A stretch of 64,000 bases of DNA, from NCBI RefSeq assembly GCF_014274685.1, contig NZ_CP060393.1:682001-746000 (forward strand), read 5' to 3'. The notes below the pieces were generated by a model, which worked only from the letters and a program-made list of their open reading frames with translations, was not told the DNA's origin and did not search any database. Below, piece by piece: positions 9,007 through 17,101 of this stretch. Both the position numbers and the translations under genes were made by a program. This stretch comes from Edaphobacter sp. 4G125 (GTDB lineage: Bacteria > Acidobacteriota > Terriglobia > Terriglobales > Acidobacteriaceae). The number at the start of each line of letters is the position of its first letter. The first letter of the stretch is position 1.

Positions 9007-10095
9007 ATGAAGCGCCGTGAGTTTACCCGAAATTTGCTTGGACTTCCTCTGGCCGCGGCTCTGCCCGCAGAGGCTGCATTTGCTCTTGCCCGAGAATCAT
9101 TTCCCTTGCCCGAGGGCGGATCAATCACTGATGTTCCCGGTCTTAAAGTAGGGCACCATACGCTGAGCACGCGACCGACAGGGTGCACGGTGCTGATCTG
9201 CGAGAAGGGCGCGACGGCGGGTGTCGATGTGCGTGGTTCGGCTCCGGGAACGCGAGAGACAGATCTGCTTTCGCCCATCAACTCTGTGCAGCAGGTGCAG
9301 GCGATCCTGCTTTCGGGAGGTAGCGCTTACGGGCTTGCAGCAGCGACGGGTGTGGTGCGCTGGCTGGAAGAGCATAACCTCGGATTCAAGATTGGCAAAG
9401 GTGTGGTGCCGATTGTGCCTGCGGCGATCCTGATGGACTTGGGAGTGGGCGACTTCAAGATTCGTCCGGGCGATGAAGATGGATACAAGGCGTGTGTCGC
9501 TGCTACAACAGAGCCGGTGGCTGAGGGTAATGTTGGCGCTGGTGCTGGCGCAACGATTGGGAAGATGTTTGGACCGAAATTTACGATGAAGTCTGGCCTG
9601 GGTACAGCGAGCGTGAAGATTGGCGACACCGGCATCGTTGTCGGGGCGCTGGTGGCCGTGAATGCAGTGGGGGATGTCGTCGATCCGCATTCAGGCAAAG
9701 TGGTTGCGGGTGCTCGATCGGAAGATGGTAAAGGGTATCGCGATTCGATGGACGCCATCATGAAGGGATATCGTGTGGTGGTGCAGAAGGGTGCGAATAC
9801 GACGATTGGTGTAGTCGCAACTAATGCTCCGTTTACCAAGACACAGATGACGAAGATTGCGCAGATGGCGCATGACGGCTACGCGCGCGCGATTAATCCC
9901 GTGCATACGATGGGGGATGGGGACACGATCTTTGCCATGTCGACCGGAACCACCGATGTGAAGGCAGATGTGACTGCAATTGGTGCGATCGCCGCGACAG
10001 TGATGTCGCGAGCGATTGTGAGAGCGGCGATGCAGGCGACTAGCCTGCCGGACCTCGGCTTGCCAGCATATCGCGACTACGTAGGCAAGGCTTAG
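9007..10095 (+). CDS. P1-family N-terminal-nucleophile amidase/aminopeptidase (DmpA/NylC type), Tat-exported
   Basis: A 362-residue member of MEROPS-type family P1 (peptidase S58). The N-terminus MKRREFTRNLLGLPLAAALP carries a twin-arginine motif, a hydrophobic stretch and alanine-rich cleavage region, so the folded enzyme is probably exported to the periplasm. The autocleavage region reads KGANTTIGVV; by analogy with NylC the cut would fall between Asn264 and Thr265, which becomes the nucleophile. Relatives hydrolyse N-terminal D- or beta-amino acids (DmpA, BapA) or nylon-type omega-amino acid oligomers (NylC). GAGG sits eight bases before the ATG. It is the last gene of the receptor operon. 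Confidence 0.88.
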   Translation: MKRREFTRNLLGLPLAAALPAEAAFALARESFPLPEGGSITDVPGLKVGHHTLSTRPTGCTVLICEKGATAGVDVRGSAPGTRETDLLSPINSVQQVQAILLSGGSAYGLAAATGVVRWLEEHNLGFKIGKGVVPIVPAAILMDLGVGDFKIRPGDEDGYKACVAATTEPVAEGNVGAGAGATIGKMFGPKFTMKSGLGTASVKIGDTGIVVGALVAVNAVGDVVDPHSGKVVAGARSEDGKGYRDSMDAIMKGYRVVVQKGANTTIGVVATNAPFTKTQMTKIAQMAHDGYARAINPVHTMGDGDTIFAMSTGTTDVKADVTAIGAIAATVMSRAIVRAAMQATSLPDLGLPAYRDYVGKA

Positions 10096-10124
10096 CGGGA
10101 CGCCTGGATTTCAGGCGTCCCGCT
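10094..10124. terminator. Bidirectional terminator hairpin over both stop codons
   Basis: Perfect 13-base arms AGCGGGACGCCTG and CAGGCGTCCCGCT flank a five-base loop. The left arm overlaps the P1 amidase stop (TAG, 10093-10095) and the right arm overlaps the minus-strand stop of the efflux pump gene (10111-10113). It lacks a strong T tract on either side (GTTTG on plus), so it may act mainly as a barrier or a 3' end protector between convergent operons. Confidence 0.7.
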
Positions 10125-13100
10125 GTTTGCCTTCAAACGTGGAGTAGACGACGGGTACCAGGATCAACGTCAGTAGCGTTGAGCTGAGCAAGCCGCCGAT
10201 GACGACGATGGCGAGTGGTCGCTGAATCTCAGAACCTGCACCATTCGAAAACAGGAAAGGAACCAGTCCGAGGGCCGCAACCGTGGCGGTCATCATAACG
10301 GGGCGGAAGCGCAGGCGAGCGCCCTCGCGGATGGCGTCCTCCTGCGAGCGTCCTTCTTCACGCAGCTTGCGGATATAAGAGACAAGAACGACTCCGTTGA
10401 GCACTGCGATTCCCCACAAAGCGATGAAGCCGACCGAGGCGGGAACAGAAAGGTATTCACCGGAGACGAAGAGTCCGATGACGCCGCCGATCGATGCAAG
10501 CGGCAGCACGGTGATGATAAGTGCGGCAAAGCGCACAGACTGGAAGAGGATAAAGAGCAGGAAGAAGATCGCGCCGATCGTGATGGGCACGATGATCATC
10601 AGGTGATGCATCGCGCGCTCCATATTGTGGAACTGCCCACCCCATTCGATGTAGTAACCGGCTGGTAGTTGAACCTGCTGCCCGACCTTCTGTTGCAGTT
10701 CAGAGACGTATCCGCCGAGGTCGCGGTCTTGTACGTTGATACCCACGACGATCCGTCGTTTGCCCATGCTGCGATTGATCAGCGCCGGGCCTTCCTTGAC
10801 ACTGACCTTAGCCAGATTTTCGAGGGGAATCCGTGGTCCATCTGGTGAGCTAATCTGTAGCTCGCGGATATCGGGTACGCTATCACGAAGATTCTGCGGA
10901 AGGCGAACTACGGCCTGAAAACGGCGCTCGCCCTCGTAGATCTCGGTTGCTGATTTGCCAGCGATTGCAGTTTCGATTACGTCGTTTACATCGGCTGCAT
11001 TGAGGCCATAGCGTGCAATGGCCCGGCGATCGATATCAATATTGAGATACTGTTGACCTCCGACACGGTCGACGCGGGTATCCTGCGTTCCGTGAATGCC
11101 GGTGGCGACGCGAGCGATCTGGCGGGCCTTCTCGACGAGAACATCCAGATCGTCACCATAGAGCATGACTGCAATGTCGGCGCGGACACCTGAAACCATC
11201 TCGTCGACACGGTCGGAAATGGGCTGCGACATGACGAGGTTGATGCCTGGAATGACGGCAAGCTTTTCACGCATCTGGTCTGCAATTTTTTCCTGGGTCA
11301 TGCCACTTGGCCGTTCGTCAATCGGGGTCAATGAGGCAAGGACGTCGGCTTCATTTGGACCTGCAGGGTCGGCAGGAGATTCGCCACGACCTACGCGGGA
11401 GACGACATTCTCCACGCCCGGGACGGTGAGCATAATCTTCTGCATCGACATCTCCATCCGCAGAGATTCATCGAGGGAGATATTGGGAACACGATCGGCA
11501 TTGGGTGAAAGTGTGCCTTCTGCCATCTCTGGGATGAATGCTGTGCCAAGGAAAGGGAAGAGGCAGAGCGCGAAGATGAAGAGGGCTACTACGCTCAACA
11601 CGGTCGTGCGACGGTGAGCCATTGCCCAATTCAGCAACGCATTGTAAGGACGTCGGATCAAACGTACGAGCCAGGTGTCATCTTCCGAACCCCCGCGCAG
11701 CATGTAAGTGCATAGTACCGGCGAGAGCGTGAGTGAGAGCAGAAGCGAGATGCCGAGCGCAATGGCAATCGTATAGGCCAGCGGAGCAAACATCTTTCCT
11801 TCCATGCCTTCAAGGGTCATTAGGGGAAGAAAGACGAGAATAATAATCGTGACGCCGAAGAGAACGGGTGTTGCAACCTCACCGACTGCATCGAGCACGA
11901 TGTGCATTTTGCCCTGGGCAGATTTGACCTCGTGTCCATGGTGGCGCGCATGGCTCAGTTTGGCGAAGACGTTTTCGACAACGACTACGGAGCCGTCGAC
12001 CATCAGGCCGATGGCAATCGCAAGACCGCCCAGCGACATCAGGTTCGCTGAGAGTCCGACTTTGTTCATTACCAGAAAAGTGAGTAGCGGGGTAAGCAGA
12101 AGGGTCGCGCTGACGATGAGGCTGGAGCGCAGGTCGCCAAGAAAGAGGACCAGCACGATGATGACAAAGACGATACCTTCGCCAAGAACTTCGGTAACGG
12201 TATGGATCGCAGCGTCGACCAGCTTTGAGCGGTCGTAGTAGGGCTTGATCTGGAGACCGCCGGGGATCATGTGCTTGGAGTTGATATCGGCGACGCGTTC
12301 CTTTACACGGCTGACAATCTCCTTGGCGTTCCCTCCAGTGGTCATCAGGACGACTCCGCCGACGGACTCGGTATAACCGTTTTTAATCATCGCGCCGTAA
12401 CGGACCTCGGTGCCGAGGCTCACGTCAGCGACGTCGCGGATGTAGATGGGAGTGGCGCCAGATTCTTTGAGGACGATTCCGCGGATATCGTCGAGATCGC
12501 GGATAAGGCCAACGGAACGGATGAGGTATTGCTCCGCATGTTGCGGAAGGATGCCGCCGCCTGCATTAGCGTTGTTGTGGGCTAGAGCATTGCGGACGTC
12601 CTGAATGGTGAGGTTGTAGTAGCGCAACTTTTGCGGATCGACCAAAGTTTCGTACTGCTTGACGAAGCCTCCAGTGGAGTTGATCTCGGCAACGCCGGAG
12701 ATCGAGCGCAGCAAGGGGCGTACGACCCAGTCTTGAATGGTGCGGCGTTCGATCAACTCTTCCTTGGTCAGTTGCCGTTTACCGTCATCGGATCGCTCGA
12801 GAGTGTACTGATAGACCTCGCCCAAGGCATTCGTAATAGGCCCAAGGACAGGCGTAACGCCTTCGGGCATACGGTCGCGCAGCTCGTTGAGGCGCTCCGA
12901 AACCATCTGGCGCTCGAGGTAGAGATTACGTCCATCTTCGAATACCAGGGTAATGAGCGACAGGCCAGGCTTGTTGAGAGAGCGCATGTCTGTCATACCC
13001 GGGAGTCCAGTCATGGCGATCTCGACAGGGATCGTGATGAAGCGTTCGACTTCTTCCGGGGACTTGCCAGGAGCTTCAGTGGCGATCTGAACCTGGACAT

Positions 13101-13230
13101 TGGTGACGTCAGGAAATGCATCGACGGAGAGATGCTGAGCAGCATTGATGCCGAAGCACATCAGAATAATGGCAACAACGACGAGAATGAGGCGATGCTT
13201 CAGTGCACCGTGAACGATGGACTGGAGCAT
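10111..13230 (-). CDS. czcA: Heavy-metal efflux RND permease, CzcA/CusA family
   Basis: An inner-membrane pump of 1039 residues driven by proton entry. The N-terminus (helix 1, then the periplasmic DAFPDVTNVQVQ) is typical of the metal (HME) branch of RND transporters. The helix-4 motif, LGGLAIAIGLMVDGSVVVVEN, keeps the conserved aspartate and the ..VEN end but is intermediate between CzcA-like and CusA-like forms, so the metal (Zn/Co/Cd/Ni or Cu/Ag) is left open. It is the third gene of the minus-strand operon, two bases after the adaptor. The cognate two-component system is divergent. The symbol is by family only. Confidence 0.9.
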   Translation of the reverse strand: MLQSIVHGALKHRLILVVVAIILMCFGINAAQHLSVDAFPDVTNVQVQIATEAPGKSPEEVERFITIPVEIAMTGLPGMTDMRSLNKPGLSLITLVFEDGRNLYLERQMVSERLNELRDRMPEGVTPVLGPITNALGEVYQYTLERSDDGKRQLTKEELIERRTIQDWVVRPLLRSISGVAEINSTGGFVKQYETLVDPQKLRYYNLTIQDVRNALAHNNANAGGGILPQHAEQYLIRSVGLIRDLDDIRGIVLKESGATPIYIRDVADVSLGTEVRYGAMIKNGYTESVGGVVLMTTGGNAKEIVSRVKERVADINSKHMIPGGLQIKPYYDRSKLVDAAIHTVTEVLGEGIVFVIIVLVLFLGDLRSSLIVSATLLLTPLLTFLVMNKVGLSANLMSLGGLAIAIGLMVDGSVVVVENVFAKLSHARHHGHEVKSAQGKMHIVLDAVGEVATPVLFGVTIIILVFLPLMTLEGMEGKMFAPLAYTIAIALGISLLLSLTLSPVLCTYMLRGGSEDDTWLVRLIRRPYNALLNWAMAHRRTTVLSVVALFIFALCLFPFLGTAFIPEMAEGTLSPNADRVPNISLDESLRMEMSMQKIMLTVPGVENVVSRVGRGESPADPAGPNEADVLASLTPIDERPSGMTQEKIADQMREKLAVIPGINLVMSQPISDRVDEMVSGVRADIAVMLYGDDLDVLVEKARQIARVATGIHGTQDTRVDRVGGQQYLNIDIDRRAIARYGLNAADVNDVIETAIAGKSATEIYEGERRFQAVVRLPQNLRDSVPDIRELQISSPDGPRIPLENLAKVSVKEGPALINRSMGKRRIVVGINVQDRDLGGYVSELQQKVGQQVQLPAGYYIEWGGQFHNMERAMHHLMIIVPITIGAIFFLLFILFQSVRFAALIITVLPLASIGGVIGLFVSGEYLSVPASVGFIALWGIAVLNGVVLVSYIRKLREEGRSQEDAIREGARLRFRPVMMTATVAALGLVPFLFSNGAGSEIQRPLAIVVIGGLLSSTLLTLILVPVVYSTFEGKQRDA

Positions 13231-13232
13231 GG

Positions 13233-14408
13233 TTACTGACCTCCCTTGATGGCATTCTGTTTGCGCTGATTATTGAGATGGAATGCTCCATCGAGAACGA
13301 TCTTTTCCCCGGGGCCGACTCCGCTTTCCAGTACGCGATCGTCTCCGTTTTCCAACCCGAGAGAGACCTCGCGCAGCATGAACTTCGTGGGCTCCACCTG
13401 GATAAAGACATAATCCTTATTCTCTTCGCGGACGACAGAGGTTGAGGGGACGGTCGTCTTCCGCTCGGTGTGTTCGAGGAAGGTCATTCCGGCGAGCATG
13501 GCAGGCTTGAAGATTCCGTGCGGGTTGGGCAGGTCCATGCGCACCTGAACGGTACGTGTGACGGGGTCGACGATGGGAGCAACATAAGAGAGCTTGCCTT
13601 CGACATGCTGATCGGGAAGTGCTGGGATTTTGACAATGACGTTCATTCCCTTGTGCAATCTGCCTGCACTCTCTTCCGGAACATCAGCGAGTACCCAGAC
13701 GTTAGAAAGATCGGCGACGAGGAAGGTAATTTCGGCGGGCTGCACGATCTGCCCGATGGTGACCTTGCGCTCAAGCACGGTGCCGCCGATGGTGGAGAGA
13801 ACGGGGTAGTCAGGGTTGAGCTGACGGGTGTTTTCAAGCTGGCGAATCGAGGTGTCCGACATGCCTAGGCCGCGAAGCTGAGTGCGGAACGCTGCGGCTT
13901 CGGCAGTGGCCTGCAGCAACTCGGCACGGCGGCGCTCCAACTCGGCACGTCCCATGACGTCGGCTTTTACAAGTTGTTCGGCCCGGTCTGTGGCCTGCTC
14001 TGCAAGTTTCTGCTGAGAGTATGCCTTGATGAAAGAGAACTGCGTATCGGAGAGTCCTGTGCTGTGCAGCGTCGCGAGCGTAGCGCCACGATGAACATTC
14101 TGGCCTTCGAGCGCGAGCAATTTAATGATGCGTCCGGCAACGGGCGATCCGATGCGGGCAATCCGGCTGGCATCGGTATCGATACGGGCAGCAACCTGCA
14201 ATGAGCCGGCGACTTCCTGCACTGTTGGCTCGCCAACCTTTAGCTGTCGCGCAAGGTCGGGCGTAACTGAGATGGTCGTCGGGTCCTGTTCTGTGGGGGC
14301 CTCAACCGGCGGCGGAACGTTCTTTTTGCAGCCAGTCAGGACAAGCAGAGTAAGGACGGAGGCCAGCGTAAAGGCCCTGAGAGATCTTGTATGCTTCACG
14401 GTCTTCAA
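13233..14408 (-). CDS. czcB: RND periplasmic adaptor lipoprotein, CzcB/CusB family
   Basis: A 391-residue membrane-fusion protein. The signal peptide ends in a lipobox (VLTGC, about residue 27), so it is lipid-anchored, most likely in the inner membrane. A lipoyl/barrel-sandwich half-motif (GSPVAGRIIKLLALEGQNVHRG) precedes an alpha-helical hairpin, the second lipoyl half (STIGGTVLERKVTIGQIVQ) and a beta-barrel domain. It links the RND pump to the outer-membrane channel. No His- or Met-rich metal-binding N-terminal extension is evident. Its start overlaps the stop of the channel gene by four bases, which indicates translational coupling. Confidence 0.9.
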   Translation of the reverse strand: MKTVKHTRSLRAFTLASVLTLLVLTGCKKNVPPPVEAPTEQDPTTISVTPDLARQLKVGEPTVQEVAGSLQVAARIDTDASRIARIGSPVAGRIIKLLALEGQNVHRGATLATLHSTGLSDTQFSFIKAYSQQKLAEQATDRAEQLVKADVMGRAELERRRAELLQATAEAAAFRTQLRGLGMSDTSIRQLENTRQLNPDYPVLSTIGGTVLERKVTIGQIVQPAEITFLVADLSNVWVLADVPEESAGRLHKGMNVIVKIPALPDQHVEGKLSYVAPIVDPVTRTVQVRMDLPNPHGIFKPAMLAGMTFLEHTERKTTVPSTSVVREENKDYVFIQVEPTKFMLREVSLGLENGDDRVLESGVGPGEKIVLDGAFHLNNQRKQNAIKGGQ

Positions 14409-15700
14409 TGCTTTTCTCCAGAGGGAACGACACCAAGTTCTTCAAGATCGACGAGAGCCGATTGACGAGCGAAACGGGCATCCAGCAGATCGCCTCGGAC
14501 ACTTTGTAGAACGCGCTGTGCATCGAGCACTTCAACGATGCCGCGCTCCCCGAAGCGATAGGCAGCCATGGCAGCGTCCACCGCGGTCTCGGCTTCGTGC
14601 AGAGAACCTGCCTGTAACGAGTTTGCCTGCTGATCGGCAAGCTGATAGCTTTCGTAGGCGCGCTCAAGCGCAGAGGTCAACTCTAGCTGGCGCTGATTCC
14701 GGATCGCAGCCGATTGTCGAACAGTAGCCTGAGCGTCGGAGATCTGGCCGCGTCGCTTGTCCCATAGAGGCAAGGGAACGTTGACTCCAAGTCGCCAGAA
14801 GGTGAGGTCGGGTTGATGTTCCCATTCCCCGTACAGAGTTGGTTGGGGAATACGTAATGAACGTTGATGATCCAGCTCAACCTCCGCCTGTTCGATTGCG
14901 GTATTGGCTCCGGCAATAACGGGATGACTTTTGAGGACAGCAACACGAAGTTCATTCAGCGGACCAAGACGGACATGCGGTTCCAGATCTCCTGTGGGTT
15001 CGATTGCCAGATCGGGAGGAGCAGCAATAGTGGCGCGAAGCACTGCGACAGCATTGGCAAGATTGATCTGCGCGCTACGGACAGCGAAGTTCGCTCGGGC
15101 AAGTTCGGCCTCTGCGCGAGTCAGTTCCAGTCGTCCTTTTTCGCCGACCCGGACTTCAACTTCAACGCGGTTGCGGAGGTCCTGGACAAGAGCGAGATTG
15201 GCGCGAGCCTGCGCGACCTCATGTTTCCAGCGCAGTGCGTTGTAGAACGCATGTTTTACATCGGCTTTGACGGATAACTGTTCCGTATCGCGTTGATAGC
15301 CCTGTCCGGCTCGCCCAAGATCGGCGGCCTGACGTCGCAGAGCACGTTCGCGGGGAATCTCAATCGTTTGTGAGCCGCCGTAGTGTTGCAGCAGGCCGGG
15401 AACGCCTGGAGTAGGGATATTGCGAGCGCTTTGCTTGCCGGCGTAGAACTCAACCTGAGGATTCGTATAGGCTCGCGCGGTTTGACTTGCTGCCGCGGCT
15501 CGGTCCATCAAGGCGTTGGCTACATGCAGGCGAGGGCTATTCTGCTCCGCCATTTTGAGGGCCTCGCCGAGAGTGAGAGGGGCCGAAGCGTGTTCTCCGG
15601 GCGAAGGAGAAGGCGGCAGAGAGTTTTCGTCTGCAGGCTGTTGCGCAGCCGCAAACCGGAAAGATACGAGTAGAACAATCAAAAACCATTGCAAGTGCAC
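14405..15700 (-). CDS. czcC: TolC-family outer-membrane channel, CzcC/CusC type
   Basis: A 431-residue outer-membrane factor. The signal peptide is LQWFLIVLLVSFRFAAAQ; then come two internally repeated OEP halves, with the typical LTLGEALKMAEQNSPRL and, in the second half, long amphipathic helices (AQATVRQSAAIRNQ). The start is a GTG at 15700 with no Shine-Dalgarno sequence; no in-frame ATG exists upstream before a stop. The predicted sigma-54 start point falls within a base or two of this GTG, so the message may be leaderless or start at the TTG at 15694. First gene of the efflux operon. Confidence 0.87.
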   Translation of the reverse strand: MHLQWFLIVLLVSFRFAAAQQPADENSLPPSPSPGEHASAPLTLGEALKMAEQNSPRLHVANALMDRAAAASQTARAYTNPQVEFYAGKQSARNIPTPGVPGLLQHYGGSQTIEIPRERALRRQAADLGRAGQGYQRDTEQLSVKADVKHAFYNALRWKHEVAQARANLALVQDLRNRVEVEVRVGEKGRLELTRAEAELARANFAVRSAQINLANAVAVLRATIAAPPDLAIEPTGDLEPHVRLGPLNELRVAVLKSHPVIAGANTAIEQAEVELDHQRSLRIPQPTLYGEWEHQPDLTFWRLGVNVPLPLWDKRRGQISDAQATVRQSAAIRNQRQLELTSALERAYESYQLADQQANSLQAGSLHEAETAVDAAMAAYRFGERGIVEVLDAQRVLQSVRGDLLDARFARQSALVDLEELGVVPSGEKH

Positions 15701-15711
15701 ATTCAGAGAAG

Positions 15712-15728
15712 AGCAATCGGAACGCCAA
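15712..15728 (-). promoter_or_regulatory. Sigma-54 promoter of the czcCBA operon
   Basis: Read on the minus strand the site is TTGGCGTTCCGATTGCT, matching the -24/-12 consensus TTGGCACG-N4-TTGCW at both conserved blocks, with GG and GC exactly twelve bases apart. It points at czcC, and the predicted start is near 15701. The divergent operon encodes a sigma-54 activator, which makes the match far more believable than a chance hit. Confidence 0.75.
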
Positions 15729-15741
15729 AGGCGAAACTGCT

Positions 15742-15785
15742 TGTAATTACAGGCTTATGGAGATAGAAGTGTCCCATTTGGTACA
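15742..15785. promoter_or_regulatory. Candidate upstream activator sites for the sigma-54 regulator
   Basis: A perfect palindrome TGTAATTACA lies at 15742-15751, and an imperfect one, TGTCCCATTTGGTACA (12 of 16 positions symmetric), lies at 15770-15785. Both begin TGT and end ACA. They lie 15-60 bases upstream of the -24 element, closer than many NtrC-type sites, and also just before the kinase gene, so they could serve autoregulation too. Confidence 0.4.
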
Positions 15786-15793
15786 GGTCTGCC

Positions 15794-17101
15794 ATGAGTT
15801 CTGTACCCTTTGAGGCAAAGGATGCCGGATTTCTAATGGTTGCAATAAGGGAAGAGATGGAGATCGAATTGCATCTTCTTCCGTCGATGCACTCCTGGTT
15901 TTCAGCAACGGTCACGATGACGAGACCCCCTTCCTTGATGGAGCAGGAACATCCGACCGCATGGGACAATAAGGAGATGGGGCTTGTAAGGGCGTCCTTA
16001 AGATTCTTGCGGACTCCGCAGGTAAAGGCTACGGCGATTGCGTTGTTGATCGTGCTGCTGGCCCTGACAACCTGGTTTACCTCGCCGCGTGCAGTCGCTC
16101 TCCATAACGTTCTGCATCACTTAAACTTCCTTCCGTTCATGATGGCCGGAATGCTCTTCGGATGGCGAGGAGCTGTAAAGGCTTTTGCGTTCGGAATCCT
16201 GATGCAGTCGCCCATTATTGCCAGGCACTGGTCGCATTGGCCGATGGATGCCCAGGATCAACTGTTGGAGCTGACCATCTTCGGAAGCGCGGGCATTATT
16301 GCAGGGTTGCTAGCGGATCGGGAGCGTGTGCAGCGTCTGAAGGTGGAATCTACAAAGCGCGAGCTGGAAGGTGTTTATACCGAGTTGCGCGAAAACGTTG
16401 AGAAGATGAAGCGAACAGAGCGGCTTTCGGCTGCGGGACAATTGTCGGCAAGCCTGGCGCACGAGATTCGCAATCCGTTGGCAAGTATTTCGGGGGCGGC
16501 GGGAATCCTGAAGCGCGGCAATGCCTCCCAGGAGAACAAGCAGGAGTGCCTGGGGATCTTGGAAAAAGAATCGCAGCGGCTCAATAAGTTGCTGACGAAC
16601 TTTCTTGATTTCGCTCGTCCACGACTACCTCGTTTTCAGAAGGTTGACGCGATCTCTCTGGTGAAATCGGTGACAGTGCTTGCGAAGCATGCGGCGATCC
16701 GTCAGCAGGTAGAGATTGTCGATGAGCTACCCGACAATCTTCCTCTGGTGAATTGTGATGCGGAGCAGATGAAGCAGGTGTTGTTAAATATCGTTCTGAA
16801 TGCGATTCAGGCCTCTCCAGGAGGAGGTCGCGTCGTGGTGCGAGCGTTCAAGATAGGAACGATTCTCTGTATTGATGTCTCCGACGAGGGCAGTGGCATG
16901 TCTCCCCAAGATCTCGATCGTATGTTTGAACCGTTTTTTACGACCAAGGAAAGCGGTACTGGGTTGGGGCTGGCGGTAGCTGCCAATATCGTGGAACAAC
17001 ATGGAGGCACGCTTCGAGCTGCCAATAACGCAGGTCGCGGAATGACATTTTGCGTGGAACTCCCGCTGGAACATACTCAAAAGGCGGTGGCGACGCTATG
17101 A
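15794..17101 (+). CDS. Membrane sensor histidine kinase of the metal-efflux system
   Basis: An HK of up to 435 residues. Two to four hydrophobic segments (roughly 78-180) include a short extracytoplasmic loop holding histidines (VALHNVLHHL). A HisKA domain follows, with the phosphorylated His223 in ASLAHEIRNPLASI, then the HATPase_c N-box (NIVLNAIQA) and G boxes (DEGSGMSP, GTGLGLAVA). It is of the NtrB/ZraS type that partners sigma-54 regulators. The gene ends in an ATGA overlap with the regulator. The start is uncertain: the first ATG at 15794 would give an unusual 60-residue leader, and internal ATGs at 15857, 15938 and 15977 are possible. Confidence 0.88.
   Translation: MSSVPFEAKDAGFLMVAIREEMEIELHLLPSMHSWFSATVTMTRPPSLMEQEHPTAWDNKEMGLVRASLRFLRTPQVKATAIALLIVLLALTTWFTSPRAVALHNVLHHLNFLPFMMAGMLFGWRGAVKAFAFGILMQSPIIARHWSHWPMDAQDQLLELTIFGSAGIIAGLLADRERVQRLKVESTKRELEGVYTELRENVEKMKRTERLSAAGQLSASLAHEIRNPLASISGAAGILKRGNASQENKQECLGILEKESQRLNKLLTNFLDFARPRLPRFQKVDAISLVKSVTVLAKHAAIRQQVEIVDELPDNLPLVNCDAEQMKQVLLNIVLNAIQASPGGGRVVVRAFKIGTILCIDVSDEGSGMSPQDLDRMFEPFFTTKESGTGLGLAVAANIVEQHGGTLRAANNAGRGMTFCVELPLEHTQKAVATL

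Noticed and set aside
15777-15793. A second sigma-54 promoter in front of the kinase (TTGGTACAGGTCTGCC)
   Set aside because: The GG and GC are eleven, not twelve, bases apart and it would start inside the kinase gene; it was kept only as part of a palindromic site.
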